NCBI GenBank assembly: GCA_029979485.1 | Contig: JAPOHK010000028.1 | Coordinates: 1 to 8,768 of the forward strand | Direction: 5' to 3' | Length of the DNA stretch: 8,768 nt | Source of the DNA: Candidatus Planktophila limnetica | GTDB lineage: Bacteria; Actinomycetota; Actinomycetes; Nanopelagicales; Nanopelagicaceae | Shown here: positions 1 through 7,384 of the stretch, piece after piece | How positions within the stretch are numbered: the first letter of the stretch is position 1 | Layout of the letters: each line of letters starts with the position of its first letter | The notes under the pieces: model-generated | What the model saw: the letters and a program-made list of their open reading frames with translations, nothing else | Database searches by the model: none | What the model was told of the DNA's origin: nothing | Program-made: the position numbers and the translations under genes

Positions 1-1213
1 GTGAACCTGCTTCATCGATTAGATCAATTGCTTTATCTGGCAAGAAACGATATGAGATGTAGCGATCTGCCATGTTTGCAGCAGCCGCGAGCGCACCATC
101 TGTAATTGATACACGGTGGTGTGTTTCGTAGCGATCGCGTAGACCTTTGAGAATTTCAATTGTGTGAGCAACAGATGGCTCTTTAACTTGAATAGGTTGG
201 AAGCGACGCTCTAGCGCTGCATCATTTTCTAGGTGCTTGCGATACTCATCGAGAGTGGTTGCGCCAATTGTCTGGAGTTCACCGCGAGCAAGCATTGGCT
301 TCAAGATGCTTGCAGCATCGATTGCACCTTCTGCAGCGCCAGCGCCAACAAGTGTGTGAATTTCATCGATGAAAAGAATAATGTCGCCGCGAGTTTTGAT
401 TTCCTTAAGAACTTTCTTCAAGCGCTCTTCGAAATCTCCGCGATAGCGTGAGCCAGCAACGAGTGCGCCAAGATCTAGTGAGTAAAGCTGCTTATCTTTC
501 AAAGTCTCTGGCACATCGTTCTTAACGATTGCTTGTGCAAGCCCTTCGACAACAGCAGTCTTACCAACACCTGGTTCACCGATTAAAACAGGGTTGTTCT
601 TTGTGCGACGAGAAAGAATTTGCATAACGCGTTCGATTTCAACTTCGCGACCAATTACAGGATCAAGTTTTGCTTCGCGCGCTGCTTGGGTCAGATTGCG
701 TCCGAATTGATCGAGTACCAAAGATGTAGATGGTGTTCCTTCTGCTGGTCCGCCAGCAGCAACTGCTTCTTTTCCTTGGTAACCAGATAGAAGTTGAATA
801 ACACTTTGACGTACGCGATTAAGGTCTGCGCCAAGTTTTACGAGAACTTGTGCTGCAACGCCTTCACCTTCACGAATAAGTCCAAGAAGAATATGTTCTG
901 TGCCGATGTAATTATGGCCAAGTTGTAGTGCTTCGCGCAGTGAGAGTTCGAGAACTTTTTTTGCACGTGGGGTAAATGGAATGTGTCCACTAGGTGCTTG
1001 TTGTCCTTGACCAATAATTTCTTCAACTTGTGCGCGAACGCCTTCAAGTGAAATACCAAGGGATTCAAGTGCCTTTGCAGCAACGCCTTCACCTTCGTGA
1101 ATGAGACCAAGAAGGATGTGCTCTGTGCCAATGTAATTGTGATTGAGCATGCGAGCTTCTTCTTGCGCCAAGACAACAACGCGACGGGCTCGATCGGTAA
1201 AGCGCTCAAACAT
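1..1213 (-). CDS. clpC: ClpC, AAA+ ATPase subunit of the Clp protease (C-terminal part outside the window)
   Basis: The first 404 residues of a class I Hsp100 unfoldase run off the left edge with no stop. ClpC unfolds proteins with ATP in the cytoplasm and feeds them to the ClpP peptidase. Residues 1-145 are the double Clp N-domain, with two near-identical segments at about 25-53 and 100-128. The first AAA+ domain shows Walker A GEPGVGKT (212-219), pore loop [11 protein letters not shown] (254-264), Walker B ILFIDE (279-284), sensor GATT (317-320) and an arginine-finger region LERRF (334-338). The family has a second AAA+ domain and is about 840-850 residues long, so roughly half is missing here. 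The sequence is very close to mycobacterial ClpC1 as I remember it. The ATG at 1211-1213 gives the canonical MFERF start and has AGAAGGAG seven bases upstream. A 122-base gap separates it from the gene before it, so it probably has its own promoter. Identification is firm. Confidence 0.97.
   Translation of the reverse strand, partial: MFERFTDRARRVVVLAQEEARMLNHNYIGTEHILLGLIHEGEGVAAKALESLGISLEGVRAQVEEIIGQGQQAPSGHIPFTPRAKKVLELSLREALQLGHNYIGTEHILLGLIREGEGVAAQVLVKLGADLNRVRQSVIQLLSGYQGKEAVAAGGPAEGTPSTSLVLDQFGRNLTQAAREAKLDPVIGREVEIERVMQILSRRTKNNPVLIGEPGVGKTAVVEGLAQAIVKNDVPETLKDKQLYSLDLGALVAGSRYRGDFEERLKKVLKEIKTRGDIILFIDEIHTLVGAGAAEGAIDAASILKPMLARGELQTIGATTLDEYRKHLENDAALERRFQPIQVKEPSVAHTIEILKGLRDRYETHHRVSITDGALAAAANMADRYISYRFLPDKAIDLIDEAGS
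855..914 (-). repeat. Copy 2 of the intragenic direct repeat in the clpC N-domain
   Basis: This 60-base stretch matches 1080-1139 at about 51 of 60 positions by eye, at an offset of 225 bases (75 codons). It encodes the second Clp N-domain segment, [20 protein letters not shown]. The duplication is an ancient property of the ClpA/ClpC N-domain, so this is protein-level conservation that also shows in the DNA, not a recent duplication or mobile repeat. Confidence 0.8.
1080..1139 (-). repeat. Copy 1 of the intragenic direct repeat in the clpC N-domain
   Basis: This is the partner of 855-914. It encodes the first N-domain segment, [20 protein letters not shown]. Most of the nine mismatches I counted are silent. 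The main protein change within the segment is His to Arg. Confidence 0.8.
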
Positions 1214-1220
1214 TGACGGG

Positions 1221-1228
1221 CTCCTTCT
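1221..1228 (-). promoter_or_regulatory. Ribosome binding site of clpC
   Basis: AGAAGGAG on the minus strand lies seven bases before the clpC ATG. It is a strong Shine-Dalgarno match and fixes the start at 1213. Confidence 0.85.
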
Positions 1229-1248
1229 AGATGGTGTGGATAAGCCTA

Positions 1249-1261
1249 GCCCGAAGGGGGC
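1249..1261 (-). other. Small GC-rich hairpin in the clpC leader
   Basis: On the minus strand GCCC pairs with GGGC around the five-base loop CCTTC, about 20 bases upstream of the Shine-Dalgarno sequence. No T-run follows it, so it is not a standard terminator. It may be a minor leader structure or chance. Confidence 0.25.
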
Positions 1262-1297
1262 ATGGCTCGCGATGTGAGTTCTACATAGGTATGAACC

Positions 1298-1307
1298 CCA
1301 TATATGG
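1298..1307. repeat. 10-base perfect palindrome CCATATATGG upstream of clpC
   Basis: The sequence equals its own reverse complement and lies about 85 bases upstream of the clpC start. It does not match an operator I recognise. A palindrome this short can arise by chance, so a binding role is speculative. Confidence 0.3.
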
Positions 1308-1335
1308 CGTATTTATGCCCGATTTACCCGCAGAT

Positions 1336-1827
1336 TTAGAGTTTTTTAAGCATCCGAGTGTTGCCCAAGGTATTTGGTTTCACACTCTCAAGGTCTAAGA
1401 ACTCAGCGATACCGGCGTCATAGGAACGAAGAAGCTCTGCATAGACATCGGCATCAACTGGTGTGCCTTCTATTTCTTCAAAACCATGACGGCCAAAGAA
1501 TTGTGTTTCAAATGTAAGACAGAAAATTCTCTTAACGCCAATAGCACGTGCACGATCTTCAATTGCTTGCATGATCTGATGACCAACACCTTTACCGCGC
1601 AATCTTTCTAAGACAGCAACGGTACGAACTTCTGCAAGATCTTCCCAGAGAACGTGAAGTGCACCGCAACCAACAACTTCGTTATTTTCAATTGCAACGA
1701 TAAATTCTTGAACGCTTTCATAGAGCGTAACCGTCTCTTTTGTGAGCAGGCGTCCACCAATTGCATAGGTATCAATTAGCGTGCGAATGCCTTTAATGTC
1801 AGAAGTTCTAGCAGAGCGAATTTCCAT
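1336..1827 (-). CDS. GNAT N-acetyltransferase, probable short-form N-acetylglutamate synthase
   Basis: This 163-residue single-domain GNAT protein probably acetylates glutamate with acetyl-CoA as the first step of arginine synthesis. The acetyl-CoA loop reads RGKGVG (77-82) after the V-RTVAV strand (67-72). Other characteristic stretches are VTLYESVQEF (33-42), GCGALHVLW (53-61), LTFETQFFGRHGFEEIEGTPV (about 104-124), AEFLDLESVKPN (141-152) and a final LGNTRML (154-160). Together these closely resemble the actinobacterial ArgA-like enzyme typified by M. tuberculosis Rv2747, from memory. Length fits that family and not the longer enterobacterial ArgA, which carries a kinase-like domain. The gene starts six bases after the lysS stop. 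No good Shine-Dalgarno is visible, so translation may be coupled to lysS. GNAT substrate assignments are uncertain in general, but the match is broad enough to make this call likely. Confidence 0.85.
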   Translation of the reverse strand: MEIRSARTSDIKGIRTLIDTYAIGGRLLTKETVTLYESVQEFIVAIENNEVVGCGALHVLWEDLAEVRTVAVLERLRGKGVGHQIMQAIEDRARAIGVKRIFCLTFETQFFGRHGFEEIEGTPVDADVYAELLRSYDAGIAEFLDLESVKPNTLGNTRMLKKL

Positions 1828-1833
1828 ATAAAA

Positions 1834-3324
1834 CTATTCGGCTTCTGGCTTTACCAATGTGAAGAGAATTGTCTCTCGAATTCCAAGTCCCGTAAGCGCC
1901 ATCAACAAACGATCAACGCCCATTCCCATTCCACCAGTTGGTGGCATTGCAAACTCCATCGCACGCAAGAAATCTTCATCTACTTGCATTGCTTCGAGAT
2001 CACCTTTTGCACCGAGCTTTGCTTGTTCAACTAAACGCTCACGTTGAATGACAGGATCTACTAACTCTGAATATCCCGTTGCTAATTCAAATCCATCAAT
2101 ATAGAGATCCCACTTCTCTGCAACACCTGGAATCTCGCGGTGCGCACGAACAAGTGGTGATGTATCAACTGGGAAACCCATAACAAAAGTTGGTGCAATC
2201 AATTGATCTTTCGCTACGTGCTCAAAGATTTCTTCAGCGAGTTTTCCTGCAATCCACTTTGGATCAATCTTTATGCCTAATTTCGTTGCTATACGCTTCA
2301 AATCATCTACAGGAGTAAGCGCTGTTACTTTCTCGCCAACGCCTTCAGAGATTGCGTCATAGAGTGAAATTTCTCTCCATGTTCCACCGAGGTCAGCTTT
2401 GCGACCATCGTGGTGAGTAACAACGTGTGAACCGCTAATTGCCATCGCTGCGTTTTGTACAAGCTTGCGAGTGAGTTCGGCTATTGATCGCCAATCCCCA
2501 TATGCCTGGTAGCTCTCGATCATTGCAAACTCTGGTGAGTGTGAAGAGTCTGCGCCTTCATTTCTAAAGTTACGGTTGATTTCAAATACACGTTCGATTC
2601 CACCAACAACACAGCGCTTTAGGAATAGCTCTGGCGCAATGCGCAAGAAGAGCTCCATGTCATAAGCGTTTGAATGAGAAACAAATGGTCGAGCCGCAGC
2701 GCCACCATGCATTACTTGCAACATTGGTGTTTCAACTTCTACGAAGTTTTCGTTATGGAAAGTTTCGCGAAGTGAGCGCATCACAGTTGGACGAAGTCGT
2801 GCGTATTCGCGCGCTTCTGGTCGGACAATTAAATCCACATAACGCATACGAACACGAGTTTCTTCTGACATCGGCTTGTGTTCATTTGGCAGTGGGCGAA
2901 GAGATTTTGATGCCATCTGCCATGAGTTTGCTAAGACAGATAGCTCGCCACGCTTTGAAGAGATAATTTCGCCAGTAACGCTGACAAAGTCACCAAGATC
3001 AACATCACTCTTCCATGATTCAAGTTGTTCTTCGCCAACTTTATCTAGAGAGATCATCGCTTGTAATTCAGTTCCGTCACCTTCGCGAAGTGTTGCAAAA
3101 CAGAGTTTTCCTGTGTCACGTTTAAAAATAATTCGACCGCTAACGCTATGAACATCACCGGTTGCGCTATCTGTTTCAAGGTTTGCGTATTGCGCGCGAA
3201 TTTCGGCAAGAGTTTTTGTGCGAGGCACAGATACTGGATATGGCTCGATTCCACGCTCGATAAGGCTCGCACGCTTCTCGCGGCGAATGCGCAGTTGTTC
3301 GGGTAGATCGTCCTCGATGCTCAT
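1834..3324 (-). CDS. lysS: Lysyl-tRNA synthetase, class II
   Basis: This enzyme attaches lysine to tRNA-Lys in the cytoplasm using ATP. The 496 residues are the normal length. An N-terminal OB-fold anticodon-binding domain covers about 60-140 ([22 protein letters not shown]). The class II catalytic core follows. Motif 1 is around 181-202 ([22 protein letters not shown]), motif 2 is [23 protein letters not shown] (about 244-266) and motif 3 is [10 protein letters not shown] (465-474). ATGYSEL (415-421) contributes to the lysine pocket. HSPEF and EKWDLY are, in my recollection, typical of the actinobacterial LysRS clade. It has no N-terminal membrane domain of the LysX type. The ATG lies 20 bases after the coaX stop, with TAGGA about ten bases upstream. 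Nothing indicates damage. Confidence 0.97.
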   Translation of the reverse strand: MSIEDDLPEQLRIRREKRASLIERGIEPYPVSVPRTKTLAEIRAQYANLETDSATGDVHSVSGRIIFKRDTGKLCFATLREGDGTELQAMISLDKVGEEQLESWKSDVDLGDFVSVTGEIISSKRGELSVLANSWQMASKSLRPLPNEHKPMSEETRVRMRYVDLIVRPEAREYARLRPTVMRSLRETFHNENFVEVETPMLQVMHGGAAARPFVSHSNAYDMELFLRIAPELFLKRCVVGGIERVFEINRNFRNEGADSSHSPEFAMIESYQAYGDWRSIAELTRKLVQNAAMAISGSHVVTHHDGRKADLGGTWREISLYDAISEGVGEKVTALTPVDDLKRIATKLGIKIDPKWIAGKLAEEIFEHVAKDQLIAPTFVMGFPVDTSPLVRAHREIPGVAEKWDLYIDGFELATGYSELVDPVIQRERLVEQAKLGAKGDLEAMQVDEDFLRAMEFAMPPTGGMGMGVDRLLMALTGLGIRETILFTLVKPEAE

Positions 3325-3344
3325 AGGTTTGTAATCCTACCGAG

Positions 3345-4109
3345 TTACGAGTTTCTCTCGTGTATCAGGCGCAGCCCAATCAAAGTTAAATCAGGCTCAT
3401 GGTGATCAATTGTTTCGCTGACGCCAATTATTAGTGGGGCAAGTCCACCAGTTGCAATAACAGTTGGGCGCGTACCAAATTGGTCTAGTAATTCAGTAGT
3501 AATTCGGTCAACTAATCCATCTACTTGTCCGGCAAAACCAAAGATGGTTCCAGATTGCAGAGCTTCAACAGTATTTTTACCAATAACATTCTTTGGTCGC
3601 ACAAGTTCGACTTTGCGTAATTGCGCTGCGCGAGCAGCTAAGGCATCAACTGAAATTTCAATACCTGGAGCGAGGGCACCACCGAGGAATTCGCCTTTAG
3701 GGGAGACAACATCGAGATTTGTTGATGTTCCAAAATCTACAACGATTGCTGGCCCGCCAAACAAAGTATGAGCGGCAAGAGTATTAACAATTCTGTCAGC
3801 GCCGATTTCTTTTGGATTATCAACTAATAGCGGAACACCAGTCTTTGTACCGGGTTCGACAATTGTTACGTGGATATCTGCAAAGTAATCAGCAATCATT
3901 GTTCGTAATTCACGAAGCGTTGCTGGCACGGTAGAGCAAATTGCTAAAGCAGATATCTTGAAGTCACGAACAAGTGCGCCATATTGCAGCCACAGCTCAT
4001 CAGCAGTGCTACGTGGATCTGTCTTTACACGCCAAGAACGAATGAGCTCTTCACCTTTAAAGATTCCAAGGACAGTGTTGGTATTGCCGACATCTACTGT
4101 GAGCAACAT
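3345..4109 (-). CDS. coaX: Type III pantothenate kinase
   Basis: CoaX phosphorylates pantothenate, the first committed step to CoA. Type III enzymes are typically insensitive to CoA feedback and use a monovalent cation. The 254 residues carry the ASKHA-type phosphate loop DVGNTNTVLG (6-15), the pantothenate-site GADR (103-106), a second phosphate-binding segment DFGTST (125-130), GGALAPGI (143-150) and the adenosine-side motif ATGGLA (219-224). Asp6, Asp105 and Asp125 occupy the expected acidic positions. The start is three bases after the nadC stop. GGAG lies six bases before the ATG, inside the nadC tail, which supports this start and co-translation. It acts downstream of PanC, encoded by the same operon. 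Confidence 0.96.
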   Translation of the reverse strand: MLLTVDVGNTNTVLGIFKGEELIRSWRVKTDPRSTADELWLQYGALVRDFKISALAICSTVPATLRELRTMIADYFADIHVTIVEPGTKTGVPLLVDNPKEIGADRIVNTLAAHTLFGGPAIVVDFGTSTNLDVVSPKGEFLGGALAPGIEISVDALAARAAQLRKVELVRPKNVIGKNTVEALQSGTIFGFAGQVDGLVDRITTELLDQFGTRPTVIATGGLAPLIIGVSETIDHHEPDLTLIGLRLIHERNS

Positions 4110-4112
4110 TGT

Positions 4113-4937
4113 TTACTCCACTCTCATATCTAGGCCGATATCAAAATTTGGCGCTGAATGCGTCAATGCACCGACTGCGATGTAATCAACACCTGCTTCG
4201 GCATATGCACGTGCATTCTCAATAGTGATTCCACCTGATGCTTCTAACTTTGTAGCTCCTGAAACAATTGCCACTGCCTCTGCACACTGCGCTGGGCTCA
4301 TGTTGTCTAAAAGAACTAAACCTGGATTAAGTGGGAGAACATCGCGTAACTGCTGCAAGTTATCGACTTCAATCTCGATATCCGTTGAAGGGTATTTTTC
4401 GCGAACTAATGAAAACGCTGCAACAACACCACCAGCTGCTGCAATGTGATTATCTTTAATCAACGCTGCATCACTTAGTGACATTCGATGATTTGTGCCG
4501 CCACCCATCCGCACTGCATATTTTTCTAACGCGCGCATTCCAGGAGTTGTTTTGCGAGTATCTCGAACTTTTGTCTTTGTTCCAGATACGGCTTGCACCC
4601 ACTGTGACGTCAGCGTTGCAATGCCACTGAGGTGGCCTAGAAAGTTAAGTGCGGTGCGCTCTGCAAGCAAAATACCGCGAGCATTTCCTGAAACTTTAAT
4701 TAAAACAGTGCCGCTCTTAACCTGGTCACCATCTTTTACTAAGGCTGTTACATCTGTAACACCGACTTCGGCAAGTGTTGCAATTGCCATATCAATTCCT
4801 GCAACAACGCCCTCTTTTCGTGAAACAAATTGTGCATTTACTTTTGCGTCCGCTGAAAGCGTGGCCATGGAAGTAATATCAACACCACCATCTAAATCTT
4901 CAGAGATTGCGCGTTTAATTAATTCGCGATCGATCAT
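4113..4937 (-). CDS. nadC: Nicotinate-nucleotide pyrophosphorylase (quinolinate phosphoribosyltransferase)
   Basis: NadC converts quinolinate and PRPP to nicotinate mononucleotide and CO2, the third step of de novo NAD synthesis. The 274 residues are full length. The N-terminal open-faced sandwich is followed by ERTALNFLGHLSGIAT (93-108). Family signatures in the barrel are RDTRKTTPGMR (125-135), GGGTNHR (145-151), KDNH (161-164), the acidic EIEVDNL (188-194), LLDNM (209-213) and EASGGI (232-237). The Arg and Lys residues that bind quinolinate and PRPP phosphates are present. The ATG overlaps the nadB stop as ATGA (4934-4937), and a strong Shine-Dalgarno lies upstream within nadB. Adjacent nadB and nadC is a common arrangement. 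Confidence 0.97.
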   Translation of the reverse strand: MIDRELIKRAISEDLDGGVDITSMATLSADAKVNAQFVSRKEGVVAGIDMAIATLAEVGVTDVTALVKDGDQVKSGTVLIKVSGNARGILLAERTALNFLGHLSGIATLTSQWVQAVSGTKTKVRDTRKTTPGMRALEKYAVRMGGGTNHRMSLSDAALIKDNHIAAAGGVVAAFSLVREKYPSTDIEIEVDNLQQLRDVLPLNPGLVLLDNMSPAQCAEAVAIVSGATKLEASGGITIENARAYAEAGVDYIAVGALTHSAPNFDIGLDMRVE

Positions 4938-6547
4938 GGGCGGTTCACCTCCTGATATTCAGTGCGCCATTGTCCACGCTGATCCATCTGCTGAACAATT
5001 CGCTTATGCCAATCATTGCTCTGGCGAGGAAAATCTTCGCGCCAGTGTGATCCCCGAGTTTCTTGGCGAATCAACGCTGCACGCAAAATTGTGTTTGCTA
5101 ATTGAAAGAGATTTGTAGTCTCCCAAGCTTCAACGCACGCAACTGTGCTTGTTTGACTCTCCAGACGAGATAAGTCAGAAGATGTTGCTATTAATGAATC
5201 AGCTGATCGAAGTACACCAGCGCCGCGACTCATGCTTTCTTGCAGAGTTTTGCGAACACTTGGATCTAGTAAAAACTCTGCAGAATCATTTGCAACTGGT
5301 TCAGAAAACTCAGGCAGATTATTGCTGATATCAGCGGCAATACGAGCACTAAATACAAGTCCTTCTAATAATGAATTTGATGCAAGACGGTTTGCACCAT
5401 GAACTCCAGAACATGCTGTCTCACCGCATGCATATAGGCCTTTAACACTTGTCCGGCCATCTAAATCAACGCGTACTCCACCTGATGCATAATGTGAAGC
5501 AGGTGCTACAGGTATCAACGCATTTGCTGGATCAATGCCGTGTGCAAGGCAGGATGCATAAATTGTTGGGAATCTCTCTTTAAAACCATTTAAGTGGCGA
5601 ACATCTAGCCACACATGATGCGCGCCAGTGCGATTCATCTCGCGCATGATTGCAATTGCAACAACATCGCGTGGTGCAAGCTCTGCCATCTCGTGTTGGC
5701 CTTGCATAAATCTTTCGCCAGCATCATTGAGTAAGTACGCACCTTCACCACGCACTGCCTCACTTATCAACGGTTGTTGTCCTTCTGTATTATCGCCAAG
5801 CCATAAGACAGTTGGGTGAAACTGAATAAATTCAACGTCAGAAACTTTTGCACCTGCGCGAAGAGCAAGTGCTACTCCATCTCCAGTTGAAACTGATGGA
5901 TTAGTTGTTTGTGCAAATACTTGTCCAAGCCCGCCAGTTGCTAAAACAACTGCGCGACCAATTGCGCGTCCCACACCATCTCTAGAGCCGGCGCCGATCA
6001 CGTGCAGTGTTACGCCGCATACAGCGCCATCAGAATTCTTAAGTGCATCAAGTACCAAAGCATGTTCTAGGACTTCAATCTGCGGATCGTTATGAACTGC
6101 AGCCAGTAATGCACGTGAAACTTCTGCGCCTGTTGCATCACCACCTGCATGCACAATGCGATTGCGATGGTGTCCGCCTTCGCGAGTTAGTGCGATTTCA
6201 CCACTCTCTTCTAAATCAAAAGATGCACCGCGCTCAATTAATCTACGTACCGCATCTGGTCCTTCACTTACTAAGACTTTTACTGCAGCAACATCACACA
6301 AACCAGCGCCCGCATCTAACGTATCTTTTTCATGTTGATCAGGTGAATCACCGGGACCAAGGGCTGCTGCAATGCCGCCTTGTGCCCACTTTGTTGAACC
6401 TTCATCAACGCGTGCTTTTGTTACGAGTAAAACAGATAAACCAAATGTTCTTACTTGAAGCGCAGTTGTTAGACCTGCAATTCCAGAACCAACAACGATT
6501 ACATCGGCGCGCGAAGTCCACCCTGGGTTAGGAGCTAATAACTTCAT
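4934..6547 (-). CDS. nadB: L-aspartate oxidase
   Basis: This FAD enzyme oxidises L-aspartate to iminoaspartate, the first step of de novo NAD synthesis. The 537 residues match the family length (E. coli NadB is 540). The N-terminal dinucleotide fold is VIVVGSGIAGLTTAL (16-30), followed by STKWAQGGIAAAL (51-63). The active site is complete: His244 in QFHPT, Arg293 in APRDVV, His352 in HYASGG and Arg387 in GANRLASNS, corresponding to the known E. coli His244, Arg290, His351 and Arg386. ACGETACSGVHG (373-384) contacts FAD. A helical C-terminal domain fills about 425-537. The start overlaps the panC stop as ATGA (6544-6547). The product must be passed to quinolinate synthase (NadA), which is not in this window. 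Confidence 0.97.
   Translation of the reverse strand: MKLLAPNPGWTSRADVIVVGSGIAGLTTALQVRTFGLSVLLVTKARVDEGSTKWAQGGIAAALGPGDSPDQHEKDTLDAGAGLCDVAAVKVLVSEGPDAVRRLIERGASFDLEESGEIALTREGGHHRNRIVHAGGDATGAEVSRALLAAVHNDPQIEVLEHALVLDALKNSDGAVCGVTLHVIGAGSRDGVGRAIGRAVVLATGGLGQVFAQTTNPSVSTGDGVALALRAGAKVSDVEFIQFHPTVLWLGDNTEGQQPLISEAVRGEGAYLLNDAGERFMQGQHEMAELAPRDVVAIAIMREMNRTGAHHVWLDVRHLNGFKERFPTIYASCLAHGIDPANALIPVAPASHYASGGVRVDLDGRTSVKGLYACGETACSGVHGANRLASNSLLEGLVFSARIAADISNNLPEFSEPVANDSAEFLLDPSVRKTLQESMSRGAGVLRSADSLIATSSDLSRLESQTSTVACVEAWETTNLFQLANTILRAALIRQETRGSHWREDFPRQSNDWHKRIVQQMDQRGQWRTEYQEVNRP
4945..4953 (-). promoter_or_regulatory. Strong Shine-Dalgarno of nadC embedded in the nadB 3' end
   Basis: AGGAGGTGA on the minus strand closely matches the anti-Shine-Dalgarno. 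It ends about seven bases before the nadC ATG, with ten bases between AGGAGG and ATG. The same bases encode the YQEVN tail of NadB. It fixes the nadC start at 4937 and suggests that nadC can recruit ribosomes itself despite the ATGA overlap. Confidence 0.8.
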
Positions 6548-7338
6548 TGGGCGCCACCGTTCATTGGCATATTGTCAATCAATCGGATGCCATTTACCCA
6601 ACCGGCGATAATCGCACGCTTACTTTCATCGTTCTGCACTGCTTTTTCAAAGTTAGATTCATTAATGATTTCAGCGTAATCCAGAGTGAAGGCAGGTTCG
6701 CTCGCAAGAACGCCTTGCATAACGGCGCGAGCAGCATCAATATCTTTTTCTTTCGCTGCAGCACTAAGTGCGCGATAAATAACTAGCGCAGAGTCTCGAT
6801 CGGCCAGGCGAACATTTCTTGAAGACAAAGCCAAACCATCTGCATCTCGAATGGTAGGTGCACCAATTATTTCGACATTAGATTTCATAGATTTAATAAG
6901 AGTCAATTGCTGAAAATCTTTTTCACCGAAAATTGCCCATCGTGGTTTTACTAATTCAAATAATCTATTTACAACAGTAAGTACGCCATCGAAGTGACCT
7001 GGTCGCTTTACGCCTTCGTAAATATCACCAAGAGCACCAGCAGAAATCTTTTGGATTTCACCCGGATAAATTTCATTAATATTTGGTAGCCACAAATGCG
7101 TTGCACCAGCTTGTGAAGCAAGCTCTATATCAAATTCGGGTGTGCGCGGATACTTTGCTAAATCTTCCTTATTTTCAAATTGCAGTGGATTAATGAAAAT
7201 ACTCACAACAACTGTGTCGCTATATTCGCGAGCTCTCTTAATAAGGGATGCGTGCCCAGCATGTAGTGCGCCCATCGTCGGAACAAACGCGCAGGCGCCA
7301 TCAACTGCTAACTCTGTAGCGCTTACTGCAATCTTCAT
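6544..7338 (-). CDS. panC: Pantothenate synthetase (pantoate--beta-alanine ligase)
   Basis: PanC joins pantoate and beta-alanine with ATP to make pantothenate. The 264 residues are slightly shorter than the usual 280 or so. Nucleotidyltransferase motifs are intact: PTMGALHAGH (20-29, with the HxGH box), the pantoate-site region FINPLQF (48-54), RPGHFDGV (112-119), FGEKDFQQL (137-145) and the KMSKS-equivalent SSRN (172-175). The C-terminal dimer domain is compact. The start at 7338 is forced: reading upstream in frame, a TGA appears six codons before it with no other start codon between, and GGAG lies seven bases upstream. Its stop overlaps the nadB start. The beta-alanine source, PanD, is not in the window. 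Confidence 0.96.
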   Translation of the reverse strand: MKIAVSATELAVDGACAFVPTMGALHAGHASLIKRAREYSDTVVVSIFINPLQFENKEDLAKYPRTPEFDIELASQAGATHLWLPNINEIYPGEIQKISAGALGDIYEGVKRPGHFDGVLTVVNRLFELVKPRWAIFGEKDFQQLTLIKSMKSNVEIIGAPTIRDADGLALSSRNVRLADRDSALVIYRALSAAAKEKDIDAARAVMQGVLASEPAFTLDYAEIINESNFEKAVQNDESKRAIIAGWVNGIRLIDNMPMNGGAQ

Positions 7339-7345
7339 CTTGTGG

Positions 7346-7349
7346 CTCC
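7346..7349 (-). promoter_or_regulatory. Ribosome binding site of panC
   Basis: GGAG on the minus strand, seven bases before the panC ATG, lies in the 46-base folK-panC gap (7339-7384). That gap holds no hairpin with a T-run and no obvious promoter, so panC is most simply transcribed from upstream. Confidence 0.65.
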
Positions 7350-7384
7350 AGTCATTTCAGGTACCGGGCGATGATGGATTAATT

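Larger units (their letters stand above)
1214..1335 (-). promoter_or_regulatory. clpC leader and probable promoter region
   Basis: This is the only gap over 50 bases in the window. On the minus strand it runs from the stop of the acetyltransferase gene to the clpC ATG. By eye I find no hexamer pair with good -35/-10 spacing. TAGGCT (1243-1248) and TATGTA (1282-1287) are weak -10 candidates without a matching -35. Actinobacterial clpC genes are often activated by ClgR, but I see no clean TTCGC...GCGAA type operator, and no CIRCE or HAIR element. There is a 10-base palindrome at 1298-1307 and a small GC hairpin at 1249-1261. No hairpin with a T-run follows the acetyltransferase gene, so read-through into clpC is possible. 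A promoter here is inferred from the gap alone. Confidence 0.45.

Noticed and set aside
855..1139. Possible tandem duplication or mobile repeat
   Set aside because: The two 60-base copies encode the standard duplicated segments of the Clp N-domain and have diverged mostly at silent sites.
838..1209. 123-codon minus-strand open frame within clpC
   Set aside because: It is an alternative frame of clpC. Its internal repetition reflects the duplicated ClpC N-domain, and the clpC frame carries all the family motifs.
1249..1261. Intrinsic terminator after the acetyltransferase gene
   Set aside because: The stem is only four base pairs, no T-run follows, and it lies close to the clpC Shine-Dalgarno.
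1298..1307. CCATATATGG as a CArG-box
   Set aside because: The match is to a eukaryotic SRF site and has no meaning in this bacterial context.
4495..5118. 207-codon plus-strand open frame antisense to nadC and nadB
   Set aside because: It lies opposite two strongly supported genes, shows no domain or convincing start signal, and is explained by their codon bias.
6043..6531. 162-codon plus-strand open frame antisense to nadB
   Set aside because: It is a low-complexity Leu/His/Gln-rich translation, typical of the complement of a biased coding frame. nadB motifs are intact on the other strand.
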